Of a stretch of DNA of 64,000 nt, positions 48,756 through 59,593 are shown piece after piece; position 1 is the stretch's first letter; each line of letters starts with the position of its first letter. The notes under the pieces were generated by a model. That model saw only the letters and a program-made list of their open reading frames with translations. It made no database searches and was not told the DNA's origin. Origin of the DNA: Lysobacter firmicutimachus (GTDB lineage Bacteria > Pseudomonadota > Gammaproteobacteria > Xanthomonadales > Xanthomonadaceae); assembly GCF_037027445.1 (NCBI RefSeq), contig NZ_JBANDL010000002.1, positions 3,534,001 to 3,598,000 of the forward strand. Reading direction: 5' to 3'. The position numbers and the translations under genes were made by a program.

Positions 48756-48832
48756 TGGTCGGGACGGCCGGATTCGAACCGACGACCCTCTGCCCCCCAG
48801 GCAGATGCGCTACCAGGCTGCGCTACGCCCCG
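48756..48832 (-). tRNA. tRNA-Pro (GGG)
   Basis: 77 bases including encoded CCA. Acceptor CGGGGCG pairs with CGTCCCG (one G-T pair) with discriminator A. The anticodon loop CTGGGGG within TCTGC/GCAGA gives anticodon GGG, and the T arm has GGTTCGAATCC. The upstream stretch 48553-48755 on the plus strand holds no gene that I can see. Confidence 0.98.
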
Positions 48833-48892
48833 ACGTGTGTTGCGATGTACCGCTCGTGGCGAGCGGGGCGGCAAGTATAGCCGTAAAGCGGT

Positions 48893-48967
48893 GGGATTGG
48901 GGATTCGGGATGAGTCGAAGCGCCACGGCCCCGCTCTGCCAATCCCAAATCCCAAATCCCGATTCCC
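48893..48967. repeat. GGGATT intergenic hairpin repeat, copy 3
   Basis: Left arm GGGATTGGGGATTCGGGAT and right arm AATCCCAAATCCCAAATCCC face each other across about 28 bases, between tRNA-Pro and the merR-like gene. Confidence 0.85.
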
Positions 48968-48973
48968 GGCGCT

Positions 48974-49330
48974 TCAGCGCCGCAGCAGCTGCAGCACCTC
49001 TTCCAGCTCCATCCGCACCTGCTTGACGATCTGCGAGCTCAGCGCCGACTCATCCTTGGCCGCCTCGCCTTCCAGGCGCAGGCGCGCGCCGCCGATGGTG
49101 TAGCCCTGTTCGTACAGCAGGCCGCGAATCTGCCGCACCATCAGCACTTCGTGGCGCTGGTAGTAGCGGCGGTTGCCGCGACGCTTGACCGGGTTGAGGG
49201 TGGGGAATTCGGTTTCCCAGTAACGCAGTACATGCGGCTTGACGTCGCACAGCTCGCTGACCTCGCCGATGGTGAAGTAGCGCTTCGCCGGAATCGGCGG
49301 CAGTTCGCGATTGCTGCCCGGATCAAGCAT
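48974..49330 (-). CDS. MerR-family regulator of the ihfA-linked type
   Basis: A 118-residue protein with a MerR winged helix-turn-helix: [20 protein letters not shown] and [20 protein letters not shown], followed by a helical dimerisation part. It lacks the long effector domain and the metal-binding Cys of true MerR; this short version commonly follows ihfA in gammaproteobacteria and has no known target. Its start overlaps the end of ihfA by eight bases. Confidence 0.93.
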   Translation of the reverse strand: MLDPGSNRELPPIPAKRYFTIGEVSELCDVKPHVLRYWETEFPTLNPVKRRGNRRYYQRHEVLMVRQIRGLLYEQGYTIGGARLRLEGEAAKDESALSSQIVKQVRMELEEVLQLLRR

Positions 49331-49625
49331 GCTCCCCTCCGCTGTACGCTTCGACGCGTTCCTTCAGCTTCTGGCCCGGACGGAAGGTCACCACCGTCCG
49401 CGCCGAAATCGGGATCTCTTCGCCGGTCTTCGGGTTGCGCCCCGGCCGCTGGTTTTTGCGACGCAGATCGAAATTGCCGAAGCCCGACAGTTTGACCTGG
49501 CGGCCCTGCTCCAGCGCTTCGCGCAACGCGTCGAAGAACGCGTCGACGAATTCCTTGGCCTCGCGCTTGTTCAGTCCGACTTCGTCGAACAACCGCTCCG
49601 CCATTTCCGCTTTGGTAAGTGCCAT
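49323..49625 (-). CDS. ihfA: Integration host factor subunit alpha
   Basis: A 100-residue DNA-bending protein that pairs with IhfB. It begins [20 protein letters not shown], has the signature [20 protein letters not shown] with the arm carrying the intercalating Pro ([19 protein letters not shown]). It follows pheT by 45 bases in the classical pheST-ihfA order. The ATG at 49623-49625 has AGAGGA upstream. Confidence 0.98.
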   Translation of the reverse strand: MALTKAEMAERLFDEVGLNKREAKEFVDAFFDALREALEQGRQVKLSGFGNFDLRRKNQRPGRNPKTGEEIPISARTVVTFRPGQKLKERVEAYSGGEHA

Positions 49626-49670
49626 TGTGTCCTCTGCGCAACGCCCGGGGCGGGACGCCGATCCAATCGC

Positions 49671-52070
49671 TCAGGCGCGCAGCTTCGCGCCGTGTTCGCG
49701 CTCGACCGCCGCAGTGACTTCGGCCACCACCGCATCGACCTCCCGATCGGTCAGGGTGCGCGATTCATCCTGCAGAATCAAGCCCATAGCGAGACTCTTG
49801 AATCCGGTTTCCACACCCTTGCCCTGGTAACGGTCGAACAGGACCAATTCCCGCAGGCTGGGGCCGGCGGCCGCCCGCACGGTCGCCTGAACAGCGCCCC
49901 AGGAGACGCTGTCGGCGACGATGAACGCGCGGTCGCGGCGCACCGAGGGGAAGCGCGACAGGCCGCCGGCGCGCGGCAGGGCGCGCTCGCTCAGCGGGGC
50001 CAGGTCGAGCTCGAACGCGATCACGTCCTGGTCCAGGTCCAGGGCACGCTGCAGGCGCGGGTGCAGCTGGCCGATCCAGCCCAGGCGGCGCTCTTGGCCG
50101 CCGTCGACCCGCCACACGTCGGCCGAGCGGCCCGGGTGGGCCCAGGCCGGCCGGCTCGGACGGTACTCCAGGCTCGCGCCGGCGCAGGCAGCCAGGCTGT
50201 CCAGGTCGCCGCGCAGGTCGTGGAAACCGACCGCGCGCGCCGGCACCGCCCACTGCTCGGCGCTGGCGGTGCCGCAGACCGCGACGGCGACGCGCTGGGT
50301 CTCGACCGGCGCCGCCGCAGCGTCGCCGGCATGGAACACGTTGCCGAGTTCGAACAGCCGCACCCGCCCCTGCTGGCGCGCGGCATTGCGCGCCAGCGCG
50401 GCGACCAGGCCGGGCAGCAGCGAGGTGCGCATCACCCCGAGCTCGGCGCTGAGCGGGTTGGCCAGCGGCACCGCGCCGGCCTCGGCCTGCCACAGGCTCA
50501 GCCAGGCGGCGTCGACGAAGGCGTAGTTGATCGCCTCCAGGCAGTCGCGCGCGGCCAGTTGGCGGCGCACAGTGACCGTGTCGACCCGGCCCTCGCTGGG
50601 CGCGATCAGGCGCGCGGCGCCGCCCGGCAAGGTGGTCGGGATCTTGTCGTAACCGTGGATGCGGGCGATCTCTTCGATCAGGCCCTCTTCGATCGCGATG
50701 TCGAAGCGGCGGCTCGGCGGAGTCACCCGCCAGCCGTCCTCGCTGCGCTCGAGCTTGAGGCCGAGCGCGCCGAGGATGCGTTCGACCTCGGCGTCGGCGA
50801 CGGTCAGCCCCAACACTCGCGCCAGGCGGGCGCGGCGCAGCGCGACCGGATGCGGCTGCGGCAGGTGGTCCGGCAGGGCCGATTCGACCACCGGGCCGGG
50901 CACGCCGCCGGCGATGTCGAGGATCAGCCGGGTCGCGTACTCGACCGCGGTGCGCGGCAGTTCCGGATCGACGCCGCGCTCGAAGCGATGGCCGGCGTCG
51001 GTGTGCAGGCCGAGCTTGCGGCCGCGGCCGATGATCGCCGCCGGGGCGAAGTGCGCGGCCTCGAGGAACACGTTGCGGGTGGCGTCGGTGACGCGGGTGT
51101 CGTAGCCGCCCATGATGCCGCCGAGCGCGACCACCCGCTGCGCGGCGCCGCGGCCGTCGACGATCGCCAGGAACTGTTCGTCCAGCGTCACGTCCTGGCC
51201 GTTGAGCAACTTGGTCGCCTCGGCGGCGCGGGCACGGCGCACGCCGACCGGGCCCTGCAAGGTGTCGCGGTCGAAGGCGTGCATGGGCTGACCGATCTCG
51301 AGCATCACGTACTGGGTGACGTCGACCAGCAGCGAGACCGGACGCACGCCGCTGCGGCGCAGGCGTTCGGCCATCCATACCGGGGTCGGCGCGCTCGCGT
51401 CGACGCCTTCGATGACCCGGCCGCAGTAGCGCGGCGCATCGGCGCCGGCATCGAGCTCGACCGCCAGGGTCTCGGCGCTGACGGCCGGCACCGCGGCGAT
51501 GTCCAACGCCGCGACGCTGGCGCCGGTGGCGGCGGCGACGTCGTAGGCGATGCCGCGCACGCTGAAGCAGTCGGCGCGGTTAGGGGTCAGCTTGATTTCG
51601 ATGCTGGCGTCCGGCAGGCCCAGGTACTGCGCCAGCGGCGTGCCGACCGGCGCGTCGGCCGGCAGTTCGAGCAGGCCGGAGGCATCCGGGTCGACGCCCA
51701 GTTCCTTGGCCGAACACAACATGCCGAAGGACTCGACCCCGCGCAGCTTGGCCGCCTTGATCGCGATTCCGCCCGGCAACTGCGCGCCGACCGTGGCCAG
51801 CGGCGCGATCAGCCCGGCGCGCGCGTTCGGCGCGCCGCAGACGATCTGCACCGTGCCTTGCCCGGTCTCGACCTGGCAGATCTGCAGGCGGTCGGCCTCG
51901 GGGTGCCGCTCGGCGGAAACGATACGCGCCACGACCACGCCCTGCAGGGACTCGCCGAGCGCGACGACTTCTTCGACTTCCAGCCCGATCGCTGTCAGCG
52001 TCGCGACGAGCTGCTCGCGCGAAACGGAGGTCGGGACGTGCTGGCGCAGCCAGTTTTCGCTGAATTTCAT
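49671..52070 (-). CDS. pheT: Phenylalanyl-tRNA synthetase beta subunit
   Basis: A 799-residue subunit of the alpha2-beta2 PheRS. Domains in order: an N-terminal piece and tRNA-binding fold (about 40-150, RIVSAERHPEADRLQICQVE), the B3/B4 editing domain (about 210-380), B5 (from about 400), the catalytic-like core, and the C-terminal anticodon-binding FDX-ACB domain (FPSVRRDRAFIVADSVSWGA onwards). The length is usual. A GGGATT repeat separates it from pheS, which is odd inside an operon that is otherwise tight. Confidence 0.97.
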   Translation of the reverse strand: MKFSENWLRQHVPTSVSREQLVATLTAIGLEVEEVVALGESLQGVVVARIVSAERHPEADRLQICQVETGQGTVQIVCGAPNARAGLIAPLATVGAQLPGGIAIKAAKLRGVESFGMLCSAKELGVDPDASGLLELPADAPVGTPLAQYLGLPDASIEIKLTPNRADCFSVRGIAYDVAAATGASVAALDIAAVPAVSAETLAVELDAGADAPRYCGRVIEGVDASAPTPVWMAERLRRSGVRPVSLLVDVTQYVMLEIGQPMHAFDRDTLQGPVGVRRARAAEATKLLNGQDVTLDEQFLAIVDGRGAAQRVVALGGIMGGYDTRVTDATRNVFLEAAHFAPAAIIGRGRKLGLHTDAGHRFERGVDPELPRTAVEYATRLILDIAGGVPGPVVESALPDHLPQPHPVALRRARLARVLGLTVADAEVERILGALGLKLERSEDGWRVTPPSRRFDIAIEEGLIEEIARIHGYDKIPTTLPGGAARLIAPSEGRVDTVTVRRQLAARDCLEAINYAFVDAAWLSLWQAEAGAVPLANPLSAELGVMRTSLLPGLVAALARNAARQQGRVRLFELGNVFHAGDAAAAPVETQRVAVAVCGTASAEQWAVPARAVGFHDLRGDLDSLAACAGASLEYRPSRPAWAHPGRSADVWRVDGGQERRLGWIGQLHPRLQRALDLDQDVIAFELDLAPLSERALPRAGGLSRFPSVRRDRAFIVADSVSWGAVQATVRAAAGPSLRELVLFDRYQGKGVETGFKSLAMGLILQDESRTLTDREVDAVVAEVTAAVEREHGAKLRA

Positions 52071-52077
52071 GGGGAGC

Positions 52078-52172
52078 CGGGATTTGGGATTCGGGATTCG
52101 GGATTTGCAGAGCAGGACTCGGGAAAGGGACGGATCCGCTGTGCGAATCCCGAATCCCCAATCCCGACTCCC
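52078..52172. repeat. GGGATT intergenic hairpin repeat, copy 4
   Basis: Left arm GGGATTTGGGATTCGGGATT-like units and right arm GAATCCCGAATCCCCAATCC occupy nearly the whole 106-base gap between pheS and pheT, within one operon. Confidence 0.85.
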
Positions 52173-52176
52173 CGCC

Positions 52177-53623
<1,447 letters not shown>

Positions 53624-53713
53624 CGCCCGCTCCTCGAACCGCCCGGTTCGCCGGGCCCAGAAACGACAATGGGGAAGGACTTGCGCCCTTCCCCATGCCT
53701 TAGGTTCCCCGTG

Positions 53714-53737
53714 AAAAGTCCGCACGCGCAGGTGCGG
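53714..53737 (-). terminator. Terminator after rplT
   Basis: On the minus strand CCGCAC, loop CTGCGC, GTGCGG, then ACTTTT. It lies 22 bases after the rplT stop. A second hairpin (GGGGAAGG with CCTTCCCC, 53671-53694) follows before the small exported-protein gene. Confidence 0.7.
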
Positions 53738-53758
53738 GCTCTTGCGGAGGGATCCGCC

Positions 53759-54118
53759 TTAAGCCGCGAGCGCGCTCTTCGCCTTTTCCGCCAGCGCCGC
53801 AAAACCCTTCGCGTCGTGCACGGCGATGTCCGCCAGCACCTTACGGTCGAGGGTGATGCCGGCCTTCAGCAGGCCGTTGATGAAACGGCTGTAGCTCAGG
53901 CCGTTGATGCGGGCCGCCGCGTTGATGCGGGTGATCCACAGCGAACGGAAATTGCGCTTCTTCTGCTTACGACCGATGTAGGCGTACTGCAGGGCCTTCG
54001 TCACCGCCTGCTTGGCGACGCGGAAGACCTTGCGGCGGGCGTTGTAGTAGCCCTTGGCCTGCTTCAGGATTTTCTTGTGACGGCGACGCGCCGTAACACC
54101 ACGCTTAACTCGTGCCAT
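53759..54118 (-). CDS. rplT: Ribosomal protein L20
   Basis: A 119-residue protein of the large ribosomal subunit, and in many bacteria also the repressor of its own rpmI-rplT operon. It starts [19 protein letters not shown] and has the conserved [19 protein letters not shown] and [19 protein letters not shown]. It lies 12 bases after rpmI. Confidence 0.98.
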   Translation of the reverse strand: MARVKRGVTARRRHKKILKQAKGYYNARRKVFRVAKQAVTKALQYAYIGRKQKKRNFRSLWITRINAAARINGLSYSRFINGLLKAGITLDRKVLADIAVHDAKGFAALAEKAKSALAA

Positions 54119-54130
54119 TTTTCAGTCTCC

Positions 54131-54328
54131 TCACAAATACGGAAGCATGCGGTCCAGACGGCCGGCGTCCTCGGCGCGAACATGGTTCGTCTGCCGCAGG
54201 TTGCGCTTCCGCTTGGTCGCCTTCTTGGTGAGGATGTGGCTCTTGTTGGCGTGGCCGCACTTGTACTTGCCGGAAGCGGTCTTCCGGAAGCGCTTGGCCG
54301 CCGCCCGATTGGTCTTGATCTTGGGCAT
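54131..54328 (-). CDS. rpmI: Ribosomal protein L35
   Basis: A 65-residue large-subunit protein, [20 protein letters not shown] at the start and [16 protein letters not shown] in the middle, all family hallmarks. The 288-base gap to infC carries overlapping hairpins that may control rpmI-rplT. Confidence 0.98.
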   Translation of the reverse strand: MPKIKTNRAAAKRFRKTASGKYKCGHANKSHILTKKATKRKRNLRQTNHVRAEDAGRLDRMLPYL

Positions 54329-54474
54329 TGCGATGTCCTTTCGGAGGTTTATGTCACTGGCCTGGGCGGTGGCTTGCGGCGCTGACGCGCCCGGCCACTC
54401 TTTCCGTCCTGCCCTTGCCGGCTTGTAAGTCGTTGATCTGAAACGAATCTACGACAGGTCCGTGAACTTGCATA

Positions 54475-54495
54475 CAACAAACCCGGCGAACCGGG
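54475..54495 (-). terminator. Terminator or attenuator between infC and rpmI
   Basis: On the minus strand CCCGG TTCG CCGGG is followed by TTTGTTG. A second perfect palindrome, GGCCGCATA/TATGCGGCC (54494-54512), overlaps its first arm by two bases, so the two hairpins cannot both form fully. This would allow attenuation of rpmI-rplT relative to infC. Confidence 0.6.
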
Positions 54496-54616
54496 CCGCA
54501 TAGTATGCGGCCTGGGCGCCGGGCTTGCAAATATTTCGAAGGAAATCAGTCGATTGGCGCCGCCCGCCGGGTCGCCCCGGCGGCGCGCGGGCCCGCCCCG
54601 CACCGGGGCCGGGCGC

Positions 54617-55141
54617 TTACTGCTTCTTCTTCGGGGCGATCATCATGACCATCTGCCGCCCTTCCAGGCGCGGACGCGATTCGACCACGATGTCCTCGCC
54701 CAGGTCGGCCTCGATCCGCGCCGCCATCTCGCGACCGAGCTCCTGGTGGCTCATTTCGCGGCCGCGGAAACGGATGTTGACCTTGACCTTGTCGCCCTCT
54801 TCCAGGAAGCGGCGCATGTTGCGCAGCTTGATCTGGTAGTCGCCCTCGTCGGTGACGGGACGGAACTTGAGCTCCTTGATCTCGACCTGCTTCTGCTTCT
54901 TCTTGGCCTCGTTGGCCTTTTTCTGCTGCTCGAAGCGGAATTTGCCGAAATCCATGATCTTGCAGACCGGCGGATCGGCATTCGGCTGGATTTCGACCAG
55001 ATCCAGGTCTTCCTCTTCGGCCATGCGCAGGGCTTCGTCGCGCGTGAGCACGCCGATCATCTCGCCATCGCTGCCGATCACGCGCACGCGCGGTACGCGG
55101 ATTTCCTGGTTCTTTCGATTCGGCTTCTCGGGGGTACTGAT
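54617..55141 (-). CDS. infC: Translation initiation factor IF-3, with an ATC start codon
   Basis: A 174-residue initiation factor that binds the 30S subunit and checks start codons. There is no ATG at the proper place. Homology begins at [19 protein letters not shown], which follows directly on an ATC codon (55139-55141) with GGAG eight bases upstream. An unusual start (ATT in E. coli) is known for infC and lets IF-3 repress its own synthesis. The two domains are visible: N-terminal with [20 protein letters not shown], Lys-rich linker, and C-terminal from [20 protein letters not shown] to [19 protein letters not shown]. Confidence 0.95.
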   Translation of the reverse strand: MSTPEKPNRKNQEIRVPRVRVIGSDGEMIGVLTRDEALRMAEEEDLDLVEIQPNADPPVCKIMDFGKFRFEQQKKANEAKKKQKQVEIKELKFRPVTDEGDYQIKLRNMRRFLEEGDKVKVNIRFRGREMSHQELGREMAARIEADLGEDIVVESRPRLEGRQMVMMIAPKKKQ

Positions 55142-55213
55142 TGTTGGATCTCCAAGGTGGCTCAGGCCGTCCCGGGCTCGTGCCGGGACGGGGTATACGG
55201 GCTGCGCGCGGCT

Positions 55214-57115
55214 TTAGCCGGCCTTCTCGGCCTTCAAACGCGAGGCGAACTCGGCGACGGTCATCGTCCCCAGGTCTTCCCCACCCCGCGTCCGCACCGC
55301 GATCATGCCATTTTCCTTCTCGCGGTCGCCGGCCACGAGCAGGTACGGCACGCGCTGCAGCGTGTGCTCGCGAATCTTATAGCCGATTTTTTCGTTCCGC
55401 AAATCGGCCTCAACCCGGAACCCTTGATTTGCAAGGAGTTTCCGGACGTCCTCCACATAATCGCCCTGGGCGTCGGTGATGTTCATCGCCACCGCCTGGA
55501 CCGGGGCCAGCCAGGCCGGGAACTGGCCGGCGTGGTGCTCGATCAGGATGCCGATGAAGCGCTCCATCGAGCCGACGATGGCCCGGTGCAGCATGACCGG
55601 GGTGCGGCGCTGGCTGTTCTCGTCCACGTACTCGGCGCCCAGCCGGCCCGGCATCATGAAGTCGACCTGCATGGTGCCCAACTGCCAGGTGCGGCCGATC
55701 GCGTCTTTGAGGTGGTACTCGATCTTGGGGCCGTAGAAGGCGCCCTCGCCCGGCAGCTCCTGCCACTCCACCCCGCAGGCCGACAGGGCGCTGCGCAGCG
55801 CGGCCTCGGCCTTGTCCCAGGTGGCGTCGTCGCCCAGGCGCGACTCGGGGCGCAGGGCGATCTTGATCTGGATGTCTTCGAAGCCGAAGTCGGCGTAGAC
55901 CGCCAGGGCCTGGCGGTGGAAGGCGGTGACCTCGGACTCGATCTGGTCTTCCAGGCAGAAGATGTGGCCGTCGTCCTGGGTGAAACCGCGCACGCGCAAG
56001 ATGCCGTGCAACGCGCCGGAAGGCTCGTTGCGATGGCAGGAGCCGAACTCGCCGTAGCGGATCGGCAGGTCGCGATAGCTGTGCAGGCCCTGGTTGAACA
56101 CCTGCACATGGCCCGGGCAGTTCATCGGCTTGACCGCGTAGGTGCGCTTCTCCGACTCGGTGAAGAACATGTTCTCCTTGTAGTTGTCCCAGTGGCCGGA
56201 CTTCTGCCACAGCGACACGTCCAGGATCTGCGGGCAACGCACTTCGCCATAGCCGCTGTCGCGGTAGACCCGGCGCATGTACTGCTCGACCACCTGCCAG
56301 ATCGACCAGCCCTTGGGGTGCCAGAACACCAGGCCCGGCGCTTCTTCCTGCAGGTGGAACAGGTCCTGCTGCTTGCCGATCTTGCGGTGGTCGCGCTTCT
56401 CGGCTTCCTCGATGCGCTGGATGTAGGCGGACAGTTGCTTCTTGTCGGCCCAGGCGGTGCCGTAGACGCGCTGCAGCTGCTCGTTCTTCGAGTCGCCGCG
56501 CCAGTACGCGCCGGAGATGCGGGTCAGCTTGAAGGCCTTGAGGAAACGCGTGTTCGGCACGTGCGGGCCGCGGCACATGTCGACGTATTCCTCGTGGTAG
56601 TACAGGCCCATCGCCTTCTCGTCGGGCATGTCCTCCACCAGACGCAGCTTGTAGTCCTCGCCGCGCGAGGCGAACACCGCGATCACCTCGTCGCGCGGCG
56701 TGACCTTCTTGATCACGTCGTAGTCCTTGTCGATCAGCTCGACCATGCGCTTCTCGATCGCGGCCAGGTCGTCCGGGGTGAACGGGCGCTCGTACCAGAT
56801 GTCGTAATAGAAGCCCTCGTCGATCACCGGGCCGATCACCATCTTCGCGGTCGGGTACAGCTGCTTGACCGCGTGGCCGACCAGGTGGGCGCAGGAATGG
56901 CGGATGATCTCGACGCCCTCGGGGTCCTTGGGGGTGATGATGCGCAGCTTGGCGTCGTGGTCGATGCGGTCGCTGGCATCGACCAGCTTGCCGTCGACTT
57001 CGCCGGCGACGGTGGCCTTGGCCAGGCCGGCGCCGATCGAGGCGGCGACCTCCATGACCGAAACGGGGTGGTCGAATTCGCGGCGGCTGCCGTCGGGAAG
57101 GGTAATGGCGATCAT
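55214..57115 (-). CDS. thrS: Threonyl-tRNA synthetase
   Basis: A 633-residue class II synthetase. The TGS domain (1-62) starts [20 protein letters not shown], the editing domain (about 65-220) carries [19 protein letters not shown], and the catalytic domain has [20 protein letters not shown], the zinc ligands in [10 protein letters not shown] and other positions, and motif 2 around [20 protein letters not shown]. The anticodon-binding domain is C-terminal (about 530-633). It heads the thrS-infC-rpmI-rplT group, 72 bases before infC. A possible leader control region lies upstream. Confidence 0.97.
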   Translation of the reverse strand: MIAITLPDGSRREFDHPVSVMEVAASIGAGLAKATVAGEVDGKLVDASDRIDHDAKLRIITPKDPEGVEIIRHSCAHLVGHAVKQLYPTAKMVIGPVIDEGFYYDIWYERPFTPDDLAAIEKRMVELIDKDYDVIKKVTPRDEVIAVFASRGEDYKLRLVEDMPDEKAMGLYYHEEYVDMCRGPHVPNTRFLKAFKLTRISGAYWRGDSKNEQLQRVYGTAWADKKQLSAYIQRIEEAEKRDHRKIGKQQDLFHLQEEAPGLVFWHPKGWSIWQVVEQYMRRVYRDSGYGEVRCPQILDVSLWQKSGHWDNYKENMFFTESEKRTYAVKPMNCPGHVQVFNQGLHSYRDLPIRYGEFGSCHRNEPSGALHGILRVRGFTQDDGHIFCLEDQIESEVTAFHRQALAVYADFGFEDIQIKIALRPESRLGDDATWDKAEAALRSALSACGVEWQELPGEGAFYGPKIEYHLKDAIGRTWQLGTMQVDFMMPGRLGAEYVDENSQRRTPVMLHRAIVGSMERFIGILIEHHAGQFPAWLAPVQAVAMNITDAQGDYVEDVRKLLANQGFRVEADLRNEKIGYKIREHTLQRVPYLLVAGDREKENGMIAVRTRGGEDLGTMTVAEFASRLKAEKAG

Positions 57116-57252
57116 GGCTTCGTAGGCTTGGAAATCTGACTCACAGGAGCGGCGTGGAGCATCGCGCCCCAGCCGGATAGTCGGGGCGGGAGCGCGGTCG
57201 CGGATGACGCCGCCGCTGCGGGAAAATCGGGGAATCCGGTGCTTCGGACAAG

Positions 57253-57273
57253 AAAAAAGCGCCGCGAGGGCGC
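57253..57273 (-). promoter_or_regulatory. Terminator-like hairpin in the thrS leader
   Basis: On the minus strand GCGCC, loop CTCGC, GGCGC and then six Ts, 137 bases before the thrS ATG. No minus-strand gene ends upstream that would need a terminator, so an attenuator for thrS is the simplest explanation. The stem is only five pairs. Confidence 0.5.
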
Positions 57274-57298
57274 CTGCGTGAGCGGGGCCTGCGCGGGG

Positions 57299-57325
57299 TC
57301 AGCGATGGGCGCGGGTAGTGTCCAT
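57299..57325 (-). CDS. Possible thrS leader peptide
   Basis: An eight-codon frame, ATG GAC ACT ACC then CGC GCC CAT CGC TGA, encodes MDTTRAHR and ends 26 bases before the terminator-like hairpin. Two adjacent Thr codons would fit ribosome-stalling control by threonyl-tRNA. The ribosome-binding site is weak, and two Thr codons are few, so this could be chance. Confidence 0.35.
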   Translation of the reverse strand: MDTTRAHR

Positions 57326-57725
57326 GTCGCACGCTCGGCCGGCGGGTTGGCGCGGGCCACCTTCTGTCGCGGACGCGGCCGGATGCCGCGTCGTCGCCGG
57401 TAATAGTTGGGGACGGGACGGGGCCAAGTCAACCGTCCGTCGCCCGCGAGACCGCGACGGGGCGCACACGGGAATCGCGCGCGGCTGCGGTACCGTGTGC
57501 GCTTCAAGGACGCCATCTGCGTGGGGACGTGATGGAAATCAGGGAAGCCGGCCGCGCTGCGCGCGGCTGCGGAGCAGCTTCGGCACCGGTTTCCGCCGGC
57601 GGCCGAAGCCTTGGGCGGTCCGCCCGCCGTGGCGCCCCCCGAACCGGCGATCGTCGCGATCGGGCGGCTCGGGGGCTTCCGCGCCGCGCCGATGCCCGCC
57701 CTCTGCGCTCGCGCCGCGGCGGCCG

Positions 57726-59582
57726 ATGAGCGACGCCGCCCCCTCCTCCGCCGCGCCGACCGCCAGCGGCTCCGCCCTGGCCGTGCTGCGGCGGCTGCTG
57801 CCGACGCTGTGGCACTACCGCGGCCGGGTCCTGCTGGGCCTGGCGCTGGTGCTGGGCACCAAGCTGGCCCTGGTGGGACTGCCGCTGCTGCTCAAGCAAC
57901 TGATCGACGCGCTCGGCCAGCAGCCGACCGCGTTGACCGTGCCGGCCGCGCTGCTGATGGCCTACGGCGCGCTGCGGCTGGCCTCCTCGCTGTTGCAGGA
58001 ACTGCGCACGATCGTCTTCGCGCGGGTGCTGGCGCGCAGTTCGCGCGAGGTCGGCCTGCGCGTGTTCGCGCACCTGCACGCGCTGAGCCTGCGCTTCCAC
58101 CTCGACCGCCGCACCGGCGCGGTCGGCCGCGACCTGGAGCGCGGCATGGGCTCGATCTCCGAACTGCTCGACACCCTGCTCTACATGGTGGTGCCGACCT
58201 TGGTCGAGCTGGCGCTGATCGTCGCCATCCTGGTCGCCGGCTACGACTTGTCCTTCGCCGCGATCACCTTGGCCACGCTGGCGACGTATCTGGCCTTCAC
58301 CTACCGCATGACCGAATGGCGGCTGCGCTGGTACCGGCAAATGAACCAGGCCAATACCGAGGCCAGCGCCGGCTCGGTGGATTCGCTGCTCAACTACGAA
58401 ACCGTCAAGTACTTCAACAACGAAGCCTTCGAAGCCCGTCGCTTCGACCAGCGCCTGCGCGAGCTGGAAGACACCGCGGTCAAGAGCCTGAAGGCGGCGT
58501 CGCTGATGGGCATCGGCCAGGCGGCGATCATCGCCGTGGGCCTGACCGCGCTGCTGTGGCGCGCCGCCGCCGGCGTCGCCGACGGCCGCATGAGCCTGGG
58601 CGATCTGGTCCTGGTCAACGCCTACCTGCTGCAGATGGCCGCGCCGCTGAGCTACCTGGGCGTGATCTACCGCGAAGGCAAGCAAATGCTGGCCAACCTG
58701 GAGCGGATGTTCGCCCTGCTCGACGAACCGGTGGAGGTGCGCGACCGGCCCGGCGCCCCCCCGCTGCGCGTGGCCGGCGGCGAGGTGCGGTTCGAGGACG
58801 TGCGTTTCCGCTACGGCGAACGCGAGATCCTCGCCGGCATCGACCTGACCATCCCCAGCGGCCGCACTCTGGCGGTGGTGGGCAGCACCGGCGCCGGCAA
58901 ATCGACCCTGGCGCGGCTGCTGTACCGCCACTACGACCCGGACGGCGGACGGGTGCTGGTCGACGGCCAGGATCTGCGCGAGGTGGCCGTCGATTCGCTG
59001 CGGCAGCGCATCGGCGTGGTGCCGCAGGACACCGTGCTGTTCAACGAATCGTTGTACTACAACATCGCCTACGGCCGCCCCGACGCCAGCCGCGAGGAGA
59101 TCCTGGAGGCCGCGCGCGCCGCGCGCATCCACGACTTCATCCAGGCCCTGCCGCAAGGCTACGACACCGGCGTGGGCGAGCGCGGGCTGAAGCTCTCCGG
59201 CGGCGAGAAACAGCGCATCGCCATCGCCCGCACTCTGCTCAAGCGGCCGGCGATCCTGATCTTCGACGAAGCCACCTCGGCGCTGGACGCGCACACCGAG
59301 AGCGAGATCCAGCGCGAATTGCGCCAGGCCGCGCAGGGCCGCACCGCGCTGGTGATCGCCCATCGCCTGTCGACCGTGATCGATGCCGACCAGATCGTGG
59401 TGCTGGACGCCGGCCGCATCGTCGAGCGCGGCGACCACGCCGGGTTGCTCGCTGCCGGCGGCCGCTACGCGGCGCTGTGGGCGATGCAGCAGCGCGGCGC
59501 GCCCGCGCACGACGCGGACGACGCCAGCGCCGCGGACGCCGACGCTCCCGAACCGATCCCGACTCCCGCCCTCACCGACTGA
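57726..59582 (+). CDS. ABC exporter of the ATM1/HMT1 type (half-transporter)
   Basis: A 618-residue fused membrane/ATPase half-transporter, acting as a dimer in the inner membrane. Six membrane helices lie in about 30-320 with the ATM1-like [20 protein letters not shown] and [20 protein letters not shown]. The ATPase has Walker [18 protein letters not shown] (about 386), Q loop [10 protein letters not shown], signature [16 protein letters not shown] and Walker [16 protein letters not shown]1-type proteins usually export glutathione-related or metal-cofactor compounds; no peptidase domain is present. The next gene, 11 bases away, is a peptide-modifying ATP-grasp ligase, so it may export a modified peptide (inference). 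The ATG at 57726 is chosen on homology; there is no strong ribosome-binding site. Bases 57326-57725 hold no gene that I can support. Confidence 0.9.
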   Translation: MSDAAPSSAAPTASGSALAVLRRLLPTLWHYRGRVLLGLALVLGTKLALVGLPLLLKQLIDALGQQPTALTVPAALLMAYGALRLASSLLQELRTIVFARVLARSSREVGLRVFAHLHALSLRFHLDRRTGAVGRDLERGMGSISELLDTLLYMVVPTLVELALIVAILVAGYDLSFAAITLATLATYLAFTYRMTEWRLRWYRQMNQANTEASAGSVDSLLNYETVKYFNNEAFEARRFDQRLRELEDTAVKSLKAASLMGIGQAAIIAVGLTALLWRAAAGVADGRMSLGDLVLVNAYLLQMAAPLSYLGVIYREGKQMLANLERMFALLDEPVEVRDRPGAPPLRVAGGEVRFEDVRFRYGEREILAGIDLTIPSGRTLAVVGSTGAGKSTLARLLYRHYDPDGGRVLVDGQDLREVAVDSLRQRIGVVPQDTVLFNESLYYNIAYGRPDASREEILEAARAARIHDFIQALPQGYDTGVGERGLKLSGGEKQRIAIARTLLKRPAILIFDEATSALDAHTESEIQRELRQAAQGRTALVIAHRLSTVIDADQIVVLDAGRIVERGDHAGLLAAGGRYAALWAMQQRGAPAHDADDASAADADAPEPIPTPALTD

Positions 59583-59593
59583 AGGAAGCGCAC

